From contig CM042157.1 in assembly GCA_023376005.1 (NCBI GenBank), positions 90,764,987-90,828,986 on the forward strand: DNA of 64,000 bases, given 5' to 3'. The DNA comes from Doryteuthis pealeii. Its lineage: Eukaryota; Mollusca; Cephalopoda; Myopsida; Loliginidae. The position numbers and the translations under genes were made by a program. The notes below the pieces were generated by a model, which saw only the letters and a program-made list of their open reading frames with translations, searched no databases and was not told the origin of the DNA. Of this stretch, positions 43,500-53,874 are shown one piece after another; position 1 is the first letter of the stretch, and each line of letters starts with the position of its first letter.

Positions 43500-43965
43500 C
43501 TTAGGTTTGGCACAAGGCCACAAGCATGGAGCACCTAGTGATAACCAAACTCACTACTTAGTAGCAATTGAGGTAATTATGAACTTTTGTTTAGTAAATT
43601 AGGGTGTCCCAGAAAAAACAGAATCCACAAATTTTGTAATAAAACTGTAATTTTAACTAGGGGGGATTAGGGTTAGGGTTAGGTTGTGGGTTCTGTTTTT
43701 TCTGGGTCACTCTGTACAGAGTGACCCAGAAAAAACAGAACCCAAATTATTTATTTATTTTCCCATTAACCTAACCCTAAACCCCCCTAGTTAAAATTAA
43801 CAGTTTTATTACAAAATTTGTGGGTTCTGTTTTTTCTGGAACACCCTAATTTACTAAACAAAAGTTCATAATTACCACAATTGATCTGAGAAACTAGTTT
43901 GATCTTTACATCTCAATGATGTGCCATTATTCACTAAGCTAGCACAAGTTCACACATACTAAAAT
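43500..43965 (-). mobile_element. tRNA-like SINE part, interrupted
   Basis: Right of the insertion the minus strand reads TGCTAGCTTAGTGAATAATG (A-box like) and GATCAAACTAGTTTCTCAG; left of it a weakly matching AGTGAGTTTGGTTATCACTA block continues. These are the same sequences that lie upstream of the 5S module at 44054. The palindromic element at 43572-43877 splits it. Confidence 0.5.
43572..43877. mobile_element. 306-bp palindromic composite MITE with target duplication
   Basis: CAATTGA flanks both sides (43565-43571 and 43878-43884). Outer arms GGTAATTATGAACTTTTGTT and complement. Inside are two inverted copies of a smaller TIR unit with ends GTGACCCAGAAAAAACAGAA; they meet at CTCTGTACAGAG, giving a perfect 54-bp inner palindrome. 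Interiors contain TTAGGGTTAGGG / CCTAACCCTAAACC. Confidence 0.88.
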
Positions 43966-43977
43966 TCAGTTGATCGA

Positions 43978-44035
43978 CTTATTGATTTATGGCATATCAA
44001 CATTTTTTGGGTCATTTAATGCTAAATCAAGTCAT
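43978..44035 (+). repeat. R1 family head fragment
   Basis: ATGGCATATCAACATTTTTTGGGTCATTTAATGC only. Confidence 0.7.
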
Positions 44036-44053
44036 TTTTTTTAATCAGGTTGC

Positions 44054-44260
44054 ACCTGCTGTTGCTTAAGTAGTCACCCAAAGAAGCATTGAACAGTCAC
44101 TGCTTAACTTTGGTGATCTACCAGGAACTAGTGACTTGACTATAAACCTGGACACCCAGTAAGAATCAAACTCACTACTAATTATTTGAGAAACCAATTT
44201 GTAGATCATTACTCCACAGACCCCTTAAGTATAGCCTAATTTTAGCACAAGTTCACAGGT
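44054..44260 (-). mobile_element. Chimeric tRNA-like + 5S-derived SINE, copy 2
   Basis: On the minus strand: CTGTGAACTTGTGCTAAAAT, a degraded A-box region, GAGTTTGATTCTTACTGGG (B-box like), then the 5S-like module from GTTTATAGTCAAGTCACTAG through GATCACCAAAGTTAAGCAGT to CTTTGGGTGACTACTTAAGC and GCAGGTGC. The 5S 3' end (GGTGC) is better kept than in copy 1. Confidence 0.72.
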
Positions 44261-44659
44261 ATGGGGCAGATAGAAAGAAATGTTTAAAATTATGACCACA
44301 AAGTCTATGGATATAAATGGTTATAAACTGATGTAAACCGAACTGACACCAATCATTTCCAACATACAAAAGAGTTTTCCTCAAATAACCTTAAGTTAGG
44401 CAGATTTTCTACCAAGCTACAATAATTTTAAGCAATGTCTTCTTCCTATACAAAAATCAGTTTCCCCACTTTTCTTAACAACTTCGAAACTGGAGTGACT
44501 TAAACTGGACAAACTAAACTATTAAAATGATATAAGTGATAACAAAAATTAAAGTAATTCTTATTAGCTTTTTCATTCTCTAAGGTTGGTGTGTACAATT
44601 AAAATCTAATTTGTGCTTTAATAAATACATTTTTATTCACTCAAACCCAGCAAATAGCA
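44261..44659. other. No recognisable feature
   Basis: AT-rich spacer. Confidence 0.4.
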
Positions 44660-44862
44660 AAAATACATTTGAGATGAGGAATCATCATCATTATTATTAT
44701 GATATTATCATTATAATAATACACTGATGTCTCTATGTTTCTTCATCTTGTTTGTTATATATAGTGAGAAAATCTATCTGAATTTGAGATGAGCCATCAT
44801 CATCATTTTTATTATTATTACTATAATAATAGACTGATGTACTCTTCATGTTATTATAGTCA
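44660..44862. repeat. Local duplication of a ~75-bp (ATC/ATT)-rich unit
   Basis: TTTGAGATGAGGAATCATCA...ACACTGATGT and TTTGAGATGAGCCATCATCA...AGACTGATGT, about 120 bp apart. Confidence 0.75.
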
Positions 44863-45499
44863 GTCATGAGTTGAATCAGGTGGTACAACATACTCTGGTT
44901 CAGCAGAAAAGAGAGACAAGTAATATTGCAAGGAAAAATTAATTGATACAAGATATCCTTTAAGACAGAAGAATGAGAACAATCTAACCCCCATGGACTG
45001 TAAAATTCTCAGACTATTACTAACTCCAACAGAAGACTGATACAAATGTGACTATAATGACCAAGACAAGGACACTAGTCTCAGTAAATCAGTGTATAAT
45101 AATTAATTTTTAAGATTCATCTTAGAATTAAGAGTCCTGCTGTAAAATTTGACTTTTAACATTTTTCAAGTTTAAATTTTCTAGGCATAAAATTTGATTC
45201 AACTTTTTGGTTTGAGAACAAAAGCAACTGTCTTGTATATAGTCAATCATGTATCTTTTAAAGCAGTTTTTTCAAATATAAGTATTCCTTTAGGTTTGAA
45301 TAACTTTCCAATGTCATTTTTAATTTTCTTTCATAAAATACATTGAAATTTCCAACAGTTTGTGCTGCAGGATTTTCTCACCTAATTTTAAGGAAGACAT
45401 TTTGAAAATATACACTTTCATATTATAATTATTTTATATAATTTTAAAGTAGTTTATATCAATTTGCATACATGCATGATGTAACACATGATCAATTTC
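44863..45499. other. No recognisable feature
   Basis: AT-rich DNA; a weak acceptor-like pyrimidine stretch on the minus strand near 44910 has no matching donor. Confidence 0.4.
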
Positions 45500-45660
45500 T
45501 TTAGCAGAGTTTAACAGGTATAAATTAAGAGTTTTCTTTCTCCTAGACTGGTTGCCTACCCAAGGATAAAGAACCCAGTCTGCCCTACTATTTACCCATA
45601 ACTAGAGGGAGAATAGTTGGATTCAAACCAAATGCCATTTGACTTGTTTTGACCATCAAA
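45500..45660 (-). mobile_element. SINE family S2, 3' part
   Basis: Complement of the S2 body (CTCCTAGACTGGTTGCCTAC, CTACTATTTACCCATAACTA) without most of the tRNA-like head. Confidence 0.8.
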
Positions 45661-45737
45661 ATAGAAAATCCTTTTCTATGTAAAATAGGCTCTAAACAAA
45701 TTTTAAAAGTATCTATTTCAATATAGATATACATTAG

Positions 45738-46020
45738 AAGGCGTTCATGGTCTAATGGTTATCATCAGAGGAAATGCATACAGCGAGACGAGTTCAATTC
45801 CAGGACGAAGCTGTTTGCATTTCACATGGCACTAATACTCTTGGAAAAGGTATGCATCCAAATATTTTCCCTCCAGTTATGGGTAAATAGTAGGACAGAT
45901 TTGGCACTTTAATTTTGGTATTACAACTGGTCTAGAAGGAAAACTCTTAATGCAAACCTGTTGAACTGCGCTCAAGAAATTGACCTTGTGTCACACCCTG
46001 CTTGTGCATAAGGGTTGGTA
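45738..46020 (+). mobile_element. SINE family S2, full copy
   Basis: Head GGCGTTCATGGTCTAATGGT and CGAGTTCAATTCCAGG (good A and B boxes), body as at 20905, end CCTGCTTGTGCATAAGGGTT. It faces the copy at 45500. Confidence 0.9.
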
Positions 46021-46655
46021 AATATATATAGATACATGTAAACTTTTGATCTTACTCTCTAAGATCATTTAAGTACAAAAGTTTATATCAATTCTTTATT
46101 TTTACACAGCTGAAATAAATGGAATCCTCAAAAAACCTGGAAAAGAAAATGGAGTTTAAAAAGGTAAAGAGCTTTCTTTTATATTATTCATTTATTTCTC
46201 AAGAATTTCAAAAATCATTAAAATTCAGATGAAAAAAAAAAAGTTCCAGATTTTGTTCAAGATAGATTACCTTCTATTAGAGATATTTTAATCATGAATT
46301 AGTAGGGGAAAAGAACATTTAAAAACAAAATGTATTTGACAACATTTAAAATCACATTTTCCAGAAAAATGACTATGTGAATTTTTCCCCCAAAATTATT
46401 GGTAACACAAAAAGGAACAAAAAGAAAAAAAAGTATTTTTTAAATATGCCAAACATTTCATATTTAAAACATACAATTCCAAAAATGTTGTTTGATATTA
46501 AATGCTGAAACACAGAAGATACAAATAAATAATTGAAAGAATTGATTAGGACCATCTGTCTAATAAAGCAGTGAGAATTTATTGATAAGCCAGAAGTTGA
46601 GACCATTTTATATTTTTAGAAGCACAGGATTTGATTGGTGGCCTAAGTAGATTAA
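46021..46655. other. No recognisable feature
   Basis: AT-rich. An exon-like segment on the plus strand at 46111-46164 is discussed among the rejected items. Confidence 0.4.
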
Positions 46656-46891
46656 CTCTTAACATCCTGTTGAGAATTTAAAGAAGTCCAGAGCCCAATT
46701 CCTATAAGGATTTATCAAAAAATGGCTAAAAATGGCCTTTTCGTTTAAAGTTACCTGTTATTTCCCTTAAATCAAAGACTTCTAAATATGTTTAATATTA
46801 TATTTAAACAAAGGCTATCATTTGGGGTAGATTAGAAAAATGAATGTGACTTCTGGCCAGGTGGAATGAGGTGGTATAGGACATTAAGAGT
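46656..46891. mobile_element. piggyBac-like MITE, copy 1
   Basis: Starts CTCTTAACATCCTGTTGAGA and ends GGTATAGGACATTAAGAG, flanked by TTAA at 46652-46655 and 46892-46895 (one extra T at the right). Collinear with 57021-57251. Confidence 0.87.
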
Positions 46892-46895
46892 TTAA

Positions 46896-47754
46896 GTATG
46901 GGAAATACAAATATGCCAGCCTATGCATTCTGTGTGAAAATTGAAACATTTTGTCAAATATATGAGAAACATTAGATAAACAAGAAAATGGGGTTGTGAA
47001 AATACAAATGATCATATATCAAATATTAACTCTAGAAAAATAATTTATACCTTAAAACATTACTGGACTAATCAATTCACCTACTTATTACACTATTCCT
47101 AAATTTAATTAGATTAGTCAGTACTTTAATCTACTTAGGTTACTAACCAAATGATATACACCTTAAAACATAAATAAGTGGTCTCAATATTTGACTAAAT
47201 TCAAACCCCACTTCCTGAGTAGTTAAAGCTGGTCATAAATTACAAAAAAAAAAGCTAATTTTAATGATAAGCAACAGGACATTTTTCTAAACCAATCTTG
47301 TGCACACACTTATACACACAATCAGCAATGCCTAGACACAGTGCATTAATCTTGTTTAAATTTAATCTAAATATAAAGTGAGCTTGTGATAACCGTATCA
47401 AGAAATAAGCTATATAATTTCCATGCTGTATTTTACAAACTCAAGTTAAATAAGTGCGACTGATTTTGGATTTATGTGTTCAAAAATAGAAATTCTTTTA
47501 GGCAGATGTGTGTATAACAGGACAATATACTGAACTCTAATTAACAGAAGTGCACAAGGAGTTTTAAGGTTTTCTAAAGTCTTTACAATACATAGAATCT
47601 TTTTCTTTTTCTTTTCTAAAACACATACATTACTCAGAAAATTTAAATATCTTAAATAACTTAAACATTTCCCAAATTCATATTAACAATATTCATTACT
47701 CATTGAGAAGGATGTTCTGTAATTGGAAAACAATAAATTCAAACATTGTTTTTT
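46896..47754. other. No recognisable feature
   Basis: AT-rich single-copy-looking DNA. Confidence 0.4.
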
Positions 47755-48130
47755 ATTTCTCTGAATGTTTGAGATGAGGCTTGAAGATTGGTATTATTAG
47801 CGTTATTTGGACTATTGTCCCAATCTTCATTGTTATTTGTACAACGTTTTGGCCGATATACCCTCCGGCTTTCTTCAGGTATTTCTTGTTGGACTCGGGA
47901 ACCTTCTCGGACTCGGGAACCTTCTTTTCGAACTCAGGAATTTTCTTGTCGTATTCGGGAGCCATCACGGAACTTTGAACCTAACCCTTTATTTATTCCA
48001 CGGGGGCATCCTGTTCTCATTCTGAACCTAACCCTTTATTTATTCCAATACGAATACAACAAGAAAATTCCCGAGTTCGAAAAGAAGGTTCCTGAATCCG
48101 AGAAGGTTCCTGAGTCCGACAAGAAATACC
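47755..48130 (-). mobile_element. SINE family SP, copy 2, with an inverted partial repeat
   Basis: The minus-strand copy spans 47755-48024: tail complement CTCTGAATGTTTGAGATGAG, 21-bp units, then CACGGAACTTTGAACCTAAC and CATCCTGTTCTCATTC; the tRNA-like head is missing. At 48050-48130 a plus-strand piece (AAATTCCCGAGTTCGAAAAG and more units) faces it, so the 21-bp repeats form a loose hairpin. Confidence 0.78.
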
Positions 48131-48369
48131 CATTGTTTTTTAATTCTTTTATATGCTTTTAATATCTTTTAATTTATCTGGTTAAATTTTCAAATGTTTG
48201 AATTTTTAGCTTTGTATTGCACTAAAAACTCAAATGTTTGTTTGTTGCTGAGAATCTAGGGTTATTTTATGCCGGGAGGTTAGGGAATAGGATTCATTAC
48301 ACATTCATATTTACATTTTTTTTCTTTGTGTGTGTGTGTGTGTGGGGGCACAGTCCTATTAAATACAAA

Positions 48370-48515
48370 TCATTTTTAAATAGATCTATTTGACCCATAG
48401 ATGGCACCCTAACAGTCCAGACTAAACCTGGGATTAATGGCATTGAAGGGCCACTCCACAGATCTCCACAACGAGAGCCTCACTACTGGATGCAGTTTAG
48501 TGGCATACCCAGGAG
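48370..48515 (+). repeat. R1-related variant fragment
   Basis: TTTGACCCATAGATGGCACC, GGCATTGAAGGGCCACTCCA and CTACTGGATGCAGTTTAGTG, closest to the variant at 17287-17742. Confidence 0.65.
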
Positions 48516-48654
48516 ATGTTGAGAATGAGTTTTTTAACAAATTATTCTGTAAAGCGAAATCTCAACAGGAATTTTCTTTTATACATTAATTTATTTGAAT
48601 CTTATTTCTCATCTGAATGTTCTAAGTAGATTTTATCATAGATACCATGTTTCA

Positions 48655-48845
48655 GTCCTGCATCCAGCAGTCTTCTTCAGATATCCATTCTTAGAGTTGA
48701 TTGGGGCTACCTTTGTATTAGTCGTGTTATTCACCTCATGTTACCAGTTTTACTTGTCCCTGCTGAACCAGAGATTGAATTTACAAGTAACTAATAATTC
48801 TAACCAACATTTCTATCCACTAAGCCACCATCCTAAAGGACATCA
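48655..48845 (-). mobile_element. tRNA-derived SINE, another family (S3)
   Basis: Minus strand: GGTGGCTTAGTGGATAGAAA (A box) and GTAAATTCAATCTCTGG (B box), followed by a non-tRNA body ending ACTGAAACATGGTATCTATG. No second copy was seen in this window. Confidence 0.6.
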
Positions 48846-49015
48846 GGTGGTTTATTCTTGAAGCCTATGAAATCCAATGATAGATGGTTCAATATTAATT
48901 ATGTCAGGTTCATACTGCTATGATGTTTTCAGCATAATCAGATATGAAATTATCATAAGTATATAAATTTATTTAAATGAGCAAAATCAGAATAGAGATT
49001 AACATAAGTAAGTAA

Positions 49016-49268
49016 TTAAAGTTGGCAGAGTGGCCTATAGTCGGTGTCACCTGAACAGCAAGGGAGTCTATCCCCTTTTCGCTAGTGCTAGACCAGGGAG
49101 ATTGTTTTTGCCCAGGTGGATCGCCACACCTACCGTCACCTCCCCACTTTACTGCACAGATCAGATTACCCAATCAGTGCTACTCATGTGCTGAGTTGGC
49201 AGGGACCGGTATTGAACCCAGAACCTCGCGATTCCTAGGCAGATGCTCTACCAACTGAGCTAATCAAC
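49016..49268 (-). mobile_element. SINE family S1 copy
   Basis: GTTGGCAGAGTGGCCTATAG at the left; head complement ACCAACTGAGCTAATCAAC at the right. More diverged than its neighbour at 49280. Confidence 0.88.
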
Positions 49269-49279
49269 TAATAAAGTAA

Positions 49280-49532
49280 AAAGTAAAGTCGTCGGGGTGG
49301 CCTAATGTCAATATCAGCCAGTCAGCAAGGGAGTCTATACCCTTTTCAATAGCGCTAGACCAAGGAAATTGTTTTTGGCGTCTAATGTAGAGCGCCACAC
49401 CTACCACCAGCTCCTTACTTTACCGCACAGATCCCTGTGCTACTCATACACTGAGTTGACGAAGACCGGTATCGAACTAGGAACCTTATGGTTTCTAGAC
49501 GAACGCTCTACTGATTGAGCTAACCCGGCTAA
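49280..49532 (-). mobile_element. SINE family S1 copy (tandem neighbour)
   Basis: AAAGTCGTCGGGGTGGCCTA ... GTATCGAACTAGGAACCTTA ... GAGCTAACCCGGC. It stands 11 bases after the previous copy in the same orientation. Confidence 0.92.
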
Positions 49533-50074
49533 TACAAGTTATCATCTTTCAGCCAAAAATGAACACATGAAGATGCCCAGAGGTTACACAGCTGAAATGT
49601 TTCTATAACATCTATATATAACAATCAAGTTAGAGAACACTTCAAATAAATGAATATATAATGACAATTCTTCATTTCAAGGGGGGAAAAATTCAGACAG
49701 GTTGGAGCTTTCTTTAAAAATATATTTAAAGAATAGAAAATAAGGACCTACTGTTATTTTCATCTATTTAAAAATAGTACAAATTATCTTCTTTTTTTTT
49801 TTAATTTTTAGGAATACGAAAACAGTTTATAATTAAGTTCACTAGATTGAGAAATTAACAGCTAACTTAAATAGAAAAAAATCAATGAAAATGTCCTAAC
49901 AGTTTCAAGTTTATCTAATCTTAATGTGAAGATGCATGTTTGTGTGTACTCTTCATAGACTCAGTTAAAAGTATGTTACGGGTAACATGAAACCAAACTT
50001 TTTTGTTTTAGAACTTATTTTTCTGATGCAGGTACATTGAGAGACGAGAAAATTTTTAGTAAATGGGCCAGATT
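49533..50074. other. No recognisable feature
   Basis: AT-rich spacer with a T run near 49795. Confidence 0.4.
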
Positions 50075-50352
50075 TTGGCTAGCACCCATATGATAAAAAG
50101 GGATGGGGTTGCCCTAAGGGCATAGGATTTAGGCATATAGGTGCTAGGGCTTGACGCGACTAGCTGATTGATTGGACGGGGCTTCTCCAACCGCCCATCT
50201 AAAGTGGAGTATTGCAAGTCATGGAGTGCTCAACCACCTGGGTTCTATCCTTAAGCATCACGGGTCGCCACCCATGGCCAACAGTGGTCCCATTGGAGGA
50301 GTCTTACCCCTCTGCAGAGTTGCTTTCTAACATCCCAGCCGACAGGGTGGCA
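50075..50352 (+). repeat. R1 family 3' half
   Basis: From GGCTAGCACCCATATGATAA through CACGGGTCGCCACCCATGGC to CCGACAGGGTGG. The second hairpin arm is shortened (GGCATATAGGTGCTAG). Confidence 0.87.
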
Positions 50353-50724
50353 CACCCACACACATGGAGGGGTTAGTAAACACGTGTCAAGAAACGCAAT
50401 TAATTATTTACTCTTTTTTTAGTTGGCCAGTTTACCAAAACTTTTTATTCTCTAATGATACTTGTATCATTAAAAGTAACGTCTAAAAAAAGGTTTAGCA
50501 TTGGGTTACCCTTGCGTCACTTTTAACCTGAACTATCAGATCTCAATGAAGAAATTTGTGCAACAAGAATATGTGTTTAAGTGAATGTGCATGTACATTT
50601 ACAAACCTTCATATTTTAAGAAGTCCACAGAACCTTTGTTTAGAATAAGAAAAAAAATAGAAATATTGTAAATCAACAGAATAAAAAAAATTATTTGGTT
50701 GCTTAATGAAATCAACTGAGAATT

Positions 50725-51150
50725 TGTTTATATTCTCCAGGTGCAAGTATTTAAGTTTTAATGTAATAAAATATTATATTAGAAAGACTAACAGAACTAA
50801 ATAGGAATGCATATAAAAGAATATGCTTATTCTAATTTTATTTTGATTTCTATATAGAACTATATATAGCATTGCTTTTAATACATTTGAGAATAAAACA
50901 ATAATATTAGAAATCGATAACGTCAAGTAATTATTTAAAACCAGTATGTAAGTTATCCACATTGCAGGATCTTATATGCAATAATAATATGCGATGTTTT
51001 GAGGCAAATCTAACTCAGCTAGACTTTGATAGAGACATCATTAATAAATAAGATGATAATTAAGATTAAATAATGATTATTTAATAATAATTAAGAATGT
51101 AACAAATAACTAAGGGAAGTGTGATGTCAGAGGTGATGTAGTTTCAGAGA
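50725..51150 (-). mobile_element. Decayed Helitron-like element, family H2
   Basis: CCAGGTGCAAGTATTTAAGT and TAATGTAATAAAATATTATA match the H2 3' region; GTGATGTCAGAGGTGATGTA and GTTTCAGAGATAGACATAAT match the 5' part. Both termini are eroded. Confidence 0.6.
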
Positions 51151-51480
51151 TAGACATAATATTATGGTATTTTATTATTTATTTATACTATATTTTATTA
51201 TTTAAATTATATTATAGTTTCAGAGACAGATATCATATTATAATACTATAAGACTCGCGGTACCCTTGAAAATTCCAATTTTTAAAAGTTTTCTTTTTCT
51301 TATTTTAATATATAAATCTGTAAAGAAAACTTATCTCATAGATTATGATTATTGATTACTCTCTTATTTGTAAATAATCAAATAAATAAAGATAATTAGA
51401 CCATTTTGAATTAATGTTCAGTTTAGATTCATTCATTTCCCAAGGATATCAACACTTAGTTAAAATATTCGGGTATATTC

Positions 51481-51958
51481 ACGAAGTTCCGTCCTGGCCT
51501 TCTACCTCAAAAAACGCTAGCCGGTTGCTGCTGAAAAAAAAACACCAGCTACAATTGAAGTCTGTAGCCGAAGCGGTGTCACTTGGGAAAAAAAATAAAC
51601 TAGGAGTTAGGGTTGGGGTTGGGGTTAGTTTAATGGGAAAATAAATAAATAATTTGGGCTCTGTTTTTTTCTGGGTCACCCTGTATACAGAGTTAGATTT
51701 GTATACAGGGTGACCCAGAAAAAACAGAACCCACAAATTGTGTAATAAAACTCAATTTTAACTAGGGTGGTTTAGGTTTAGGGTTGGGGTTTCGGGAAAA
51801 ACACCCTAAGTTGGTTGTTTTTTTTTTTGTGTGTGTTTTTTTTTTTTTTCAAGTGACACTGCTTCGGCTATGGACTTCAATCATAACTGGTGTTTTTTTC
51901 TTCAGGAGCCGCCGGCTAGCGGTTTTTGAGGCAGGAGGCCAGGACGGAACTCCGCAAA
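51481..51958. mobile_element. Foldback element, family F, copy 2, with nested TIR unit
   Basis: Outer arms: GAAGTTCCGTCCTGGCCT, GCTAGCCGGTTGCTGCTGAA, TAGCCGAAGCGGTGTCACTT and complements ending GGCCAGGACGGAACTCCG. The centre holds a smaller unit pair with GGGTGACCCAGAAAAAACAG and its complement, plus TTAGGGTTGGGGTTGGGG. The central unit is the same as inside 43572-43877. Confidence 0.87.
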
Positions 51959-51994
51959 TTGTACAAAATATTCCTTTTTGAATCTATCTCTTTT

Positions 51995-52090
51995 CCCCAT
52001 AGCTTTGGGTAAATAAGAGGGCAGACTGGACTCTTTAACCTTGATATGTTAACTAGTCAAAGAGAAGGAAAACTAGGAATTCAAACCAGC
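51995..52090 (+). mobile_element. SINE family S2 fragment
   Basis: TTTGGGTAAATAAGAGGGCA, GACTCTTTAACCTTGATATG and AATTCAAACCAGC match the S2 body. Confidence 0.7.
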
Positions 52091-52104
52091 TTTAAATAAA
52101 TAGG

Positions 52105-52352
52105 TAAAAGTAAAGTCATCAGGGTGGCCTAAAGTTGGTATCAGCCAGACAGCAAGGGAGTCTATCCCCTTTTCACTAGCACTAGACCAATGAGATTGTT
52201 TTGGCATCTGCGGTGGAGCGCCACACCTACCATCAGCTCCTCACTTTACCACACAGATCCCTGTGCTACTCATACACCGAGTTGGCAAGGGTCGGTATTG
52301 AACTCGGGACCTTGTGGTTCCTATTCGGACGCTCTACTGACTATGCTAATAA
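52105..52352 (-). mobile_element. SINE family S1 copy
   Basis: AAAGTCATCAGGGTGGCCTA ... GGTCGGTATTGAACTCGGGA ... GACTATGCTAATAA; the A box is mutated. Confidence 0.9.
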
Positions 52353-52482
52353 TAAGTACAAAATTTTATTAAAATTGAATAATTTTTTTAATTATTTCAT
52401 GAAACATCAGTTTTTTAAGGGATGGGGAGAGGGTTCAATTTTTTTCTTCCTTTACCCAAAAATAAGTTTTCAAAATAATCAT

Positions 52483-53057
52483 TCATTTCTTTCTTTTACT
52501 CATTTCTCTCTATTATCACTTCCATTTCTTTCTCTTCCTTTCTTTTCTCTCTTTCTCTTTCTTCTTCCTTTCTCTCTTTCTCTTCCTTTCTTTTCTCTTT
52601 CTCTTCCTTTCTTTCCTCTTCCTTTGTTTCTCTCTTTCTCTTCCTTTCTTTTCTCTCTTTCTCTTTCTTTCTTTCCTCTTCCTTTGTTTTCTCTCTTTCT
52701 CTTCCTTTTCTCTTTCTCTCCTTTCTTTCCTCTCTTTCTCTTTCTTTCTTTCTTTTCTCTTCTTTTTCCTTTCTTTTCTCTCCCTTTCTTTTCTCTCTTC
52801 TCTTTCTTTCTTTCTCTCTTCCTTTCTTTCTCTCTTTTCTCTTTCTTTCCTCTCTTTTCTCTTTCTTTTCTTTCTCCCTTTCTTTCTCTTTTCTCTTCCT
52901 TTCTTTTCTCTCTTTCTTTCTTTCCTCTCTTTCTCTTTCTTCTTTCCTCTCTCTTTCTTTTTCCTCTCCCTTTCTTTTCTCTCCTTTTCTCTCTTTTTCT
53001 TTTCTTCTTCTTTCTTTCTTTCTTTCCTCTCTTTCTCTTTTTTCTTTCTCTTTTCTC
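52483..53057. repeat. ~570-bp polypyrimidine tract
   Basis: Almost only C and T on the plus strand, in TTTCTTTC, TCTCTTCCT and TTTCCTCTC units. The long open frames over it are artefacts. It mirrors in composition the purine tract at 14222. Confidence 0.97.
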
Positions 53058-53265
53058 ATGAGTATTTGATGTATAATGTTATGCTTTCCTCTCTCACCCT
53101 TTTCTTATTATATCTGCTTTCTTCATCTCTTTCATCTCTTTCATAGTCTCTTTCTTTCCTCAAAATCAAAACAAAATGGTGAACTATTTATTTGAGGTGA
53201 TGACAGGGTCTAACATTTGGCCATTTAGATTCGTGTCTTATTCCATTAATAAGATAAGTTTGTAG

Positions 53266-53513
53266 GGACCATATTACCTTTAGGCACCCCTTTTTGATCT
53301 TGATTAAGAAAGGACAGGTTTTTCATTTACACCGTCAATATCCGGTTGTTGGTTAGGGGTTAGTTTTATAAAAAATTTTTAAAATCTTTTAGATTTAAAA
53401 AATCGTCTGTTAAAAAATCGTCTGTTAAAACAACCAGATATTGACAGTGTAAATGAAAAACATGTCCTTTCTTAATCGAGATCAAAAAGGGGTGCCTAAA
53501 CGTAATATGGTCC
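53266..53513. mobile_element. MITE family A, copy 3, with perfect 8-bp target duplication
   Basis: Begins GGACCATATTACCTTTAGGC and ends with its near complement ...GCCTAAACGTAATATGGTCC. GTTTGTAG lies on both sides (53258-53265, 53514-53521). Inverted arms are about 85 bp. The centre is GGTTAGGGGTTAG, inverted relative to copies 1 and 2. A small AAAAAATCGTCTGTT repeat has doubled inside. Confidence 0.93.
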
Positions 53514-53521
53514 GTTTGTAG

Positions 53522-53874
53522 CATAATTTTAAAACCTATTATAGATTAATATAAATAACCTGTAACTTTCTAGACTTTGGTAATTGCTTAAACAATGATA
53601 AAAAAAAAAATCCAAATTTTATAGCAATAATTATTTTTTAAATTAAAGAATAAACGAACATAAAACTATCCTTACAATGGTAAAACTAAAAGAAAAAGGG
53701 TCATAGATTTTAATCTAGACTCCATTACTTATATCAAGAGAAAACCAACTCTAAAAAGTAAAAAGAATCTACATTTATGCCAGTTTAATAAATAAATAAA
53801 TAAATTATACAAATATTCCCTTTTTGAAATTTCAATTCCAAAATGGGGGGAGGGGGTTAGTAAAGTTGGTTGGC
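53522..53874. other. No recognisable feature
   Basis: AT-rich spacer with AAAT repeats near 53795. Confidence 0.4.

Noticed and set aside
43600..43800. TTAGGG runs suggesting an interstitial telomere
   Set aside because: Only two to three degenerate units, always at the centre of a TIR element.
44860..45045. Minus-strand acceptor-like sequence with a short open frame
   Set aside because: No donor follows before the stop, and the frame overlaps a local repeat.
46111..46164. Exon-like segment on the plus strand with acceptor TTTTTACACAG and donor GTAAAG
   Set aside because: All three frames contain a stop; it could only be a terminal exon, and nothing else on the plus strand supports a gene.
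52201..53061. A 286-codon open frame and its minus-strand partner
   Set aside because: It runs from an S1 SINE into a polypyrimidine tract; the Phe/Leu/Ser product is a composition artefact.
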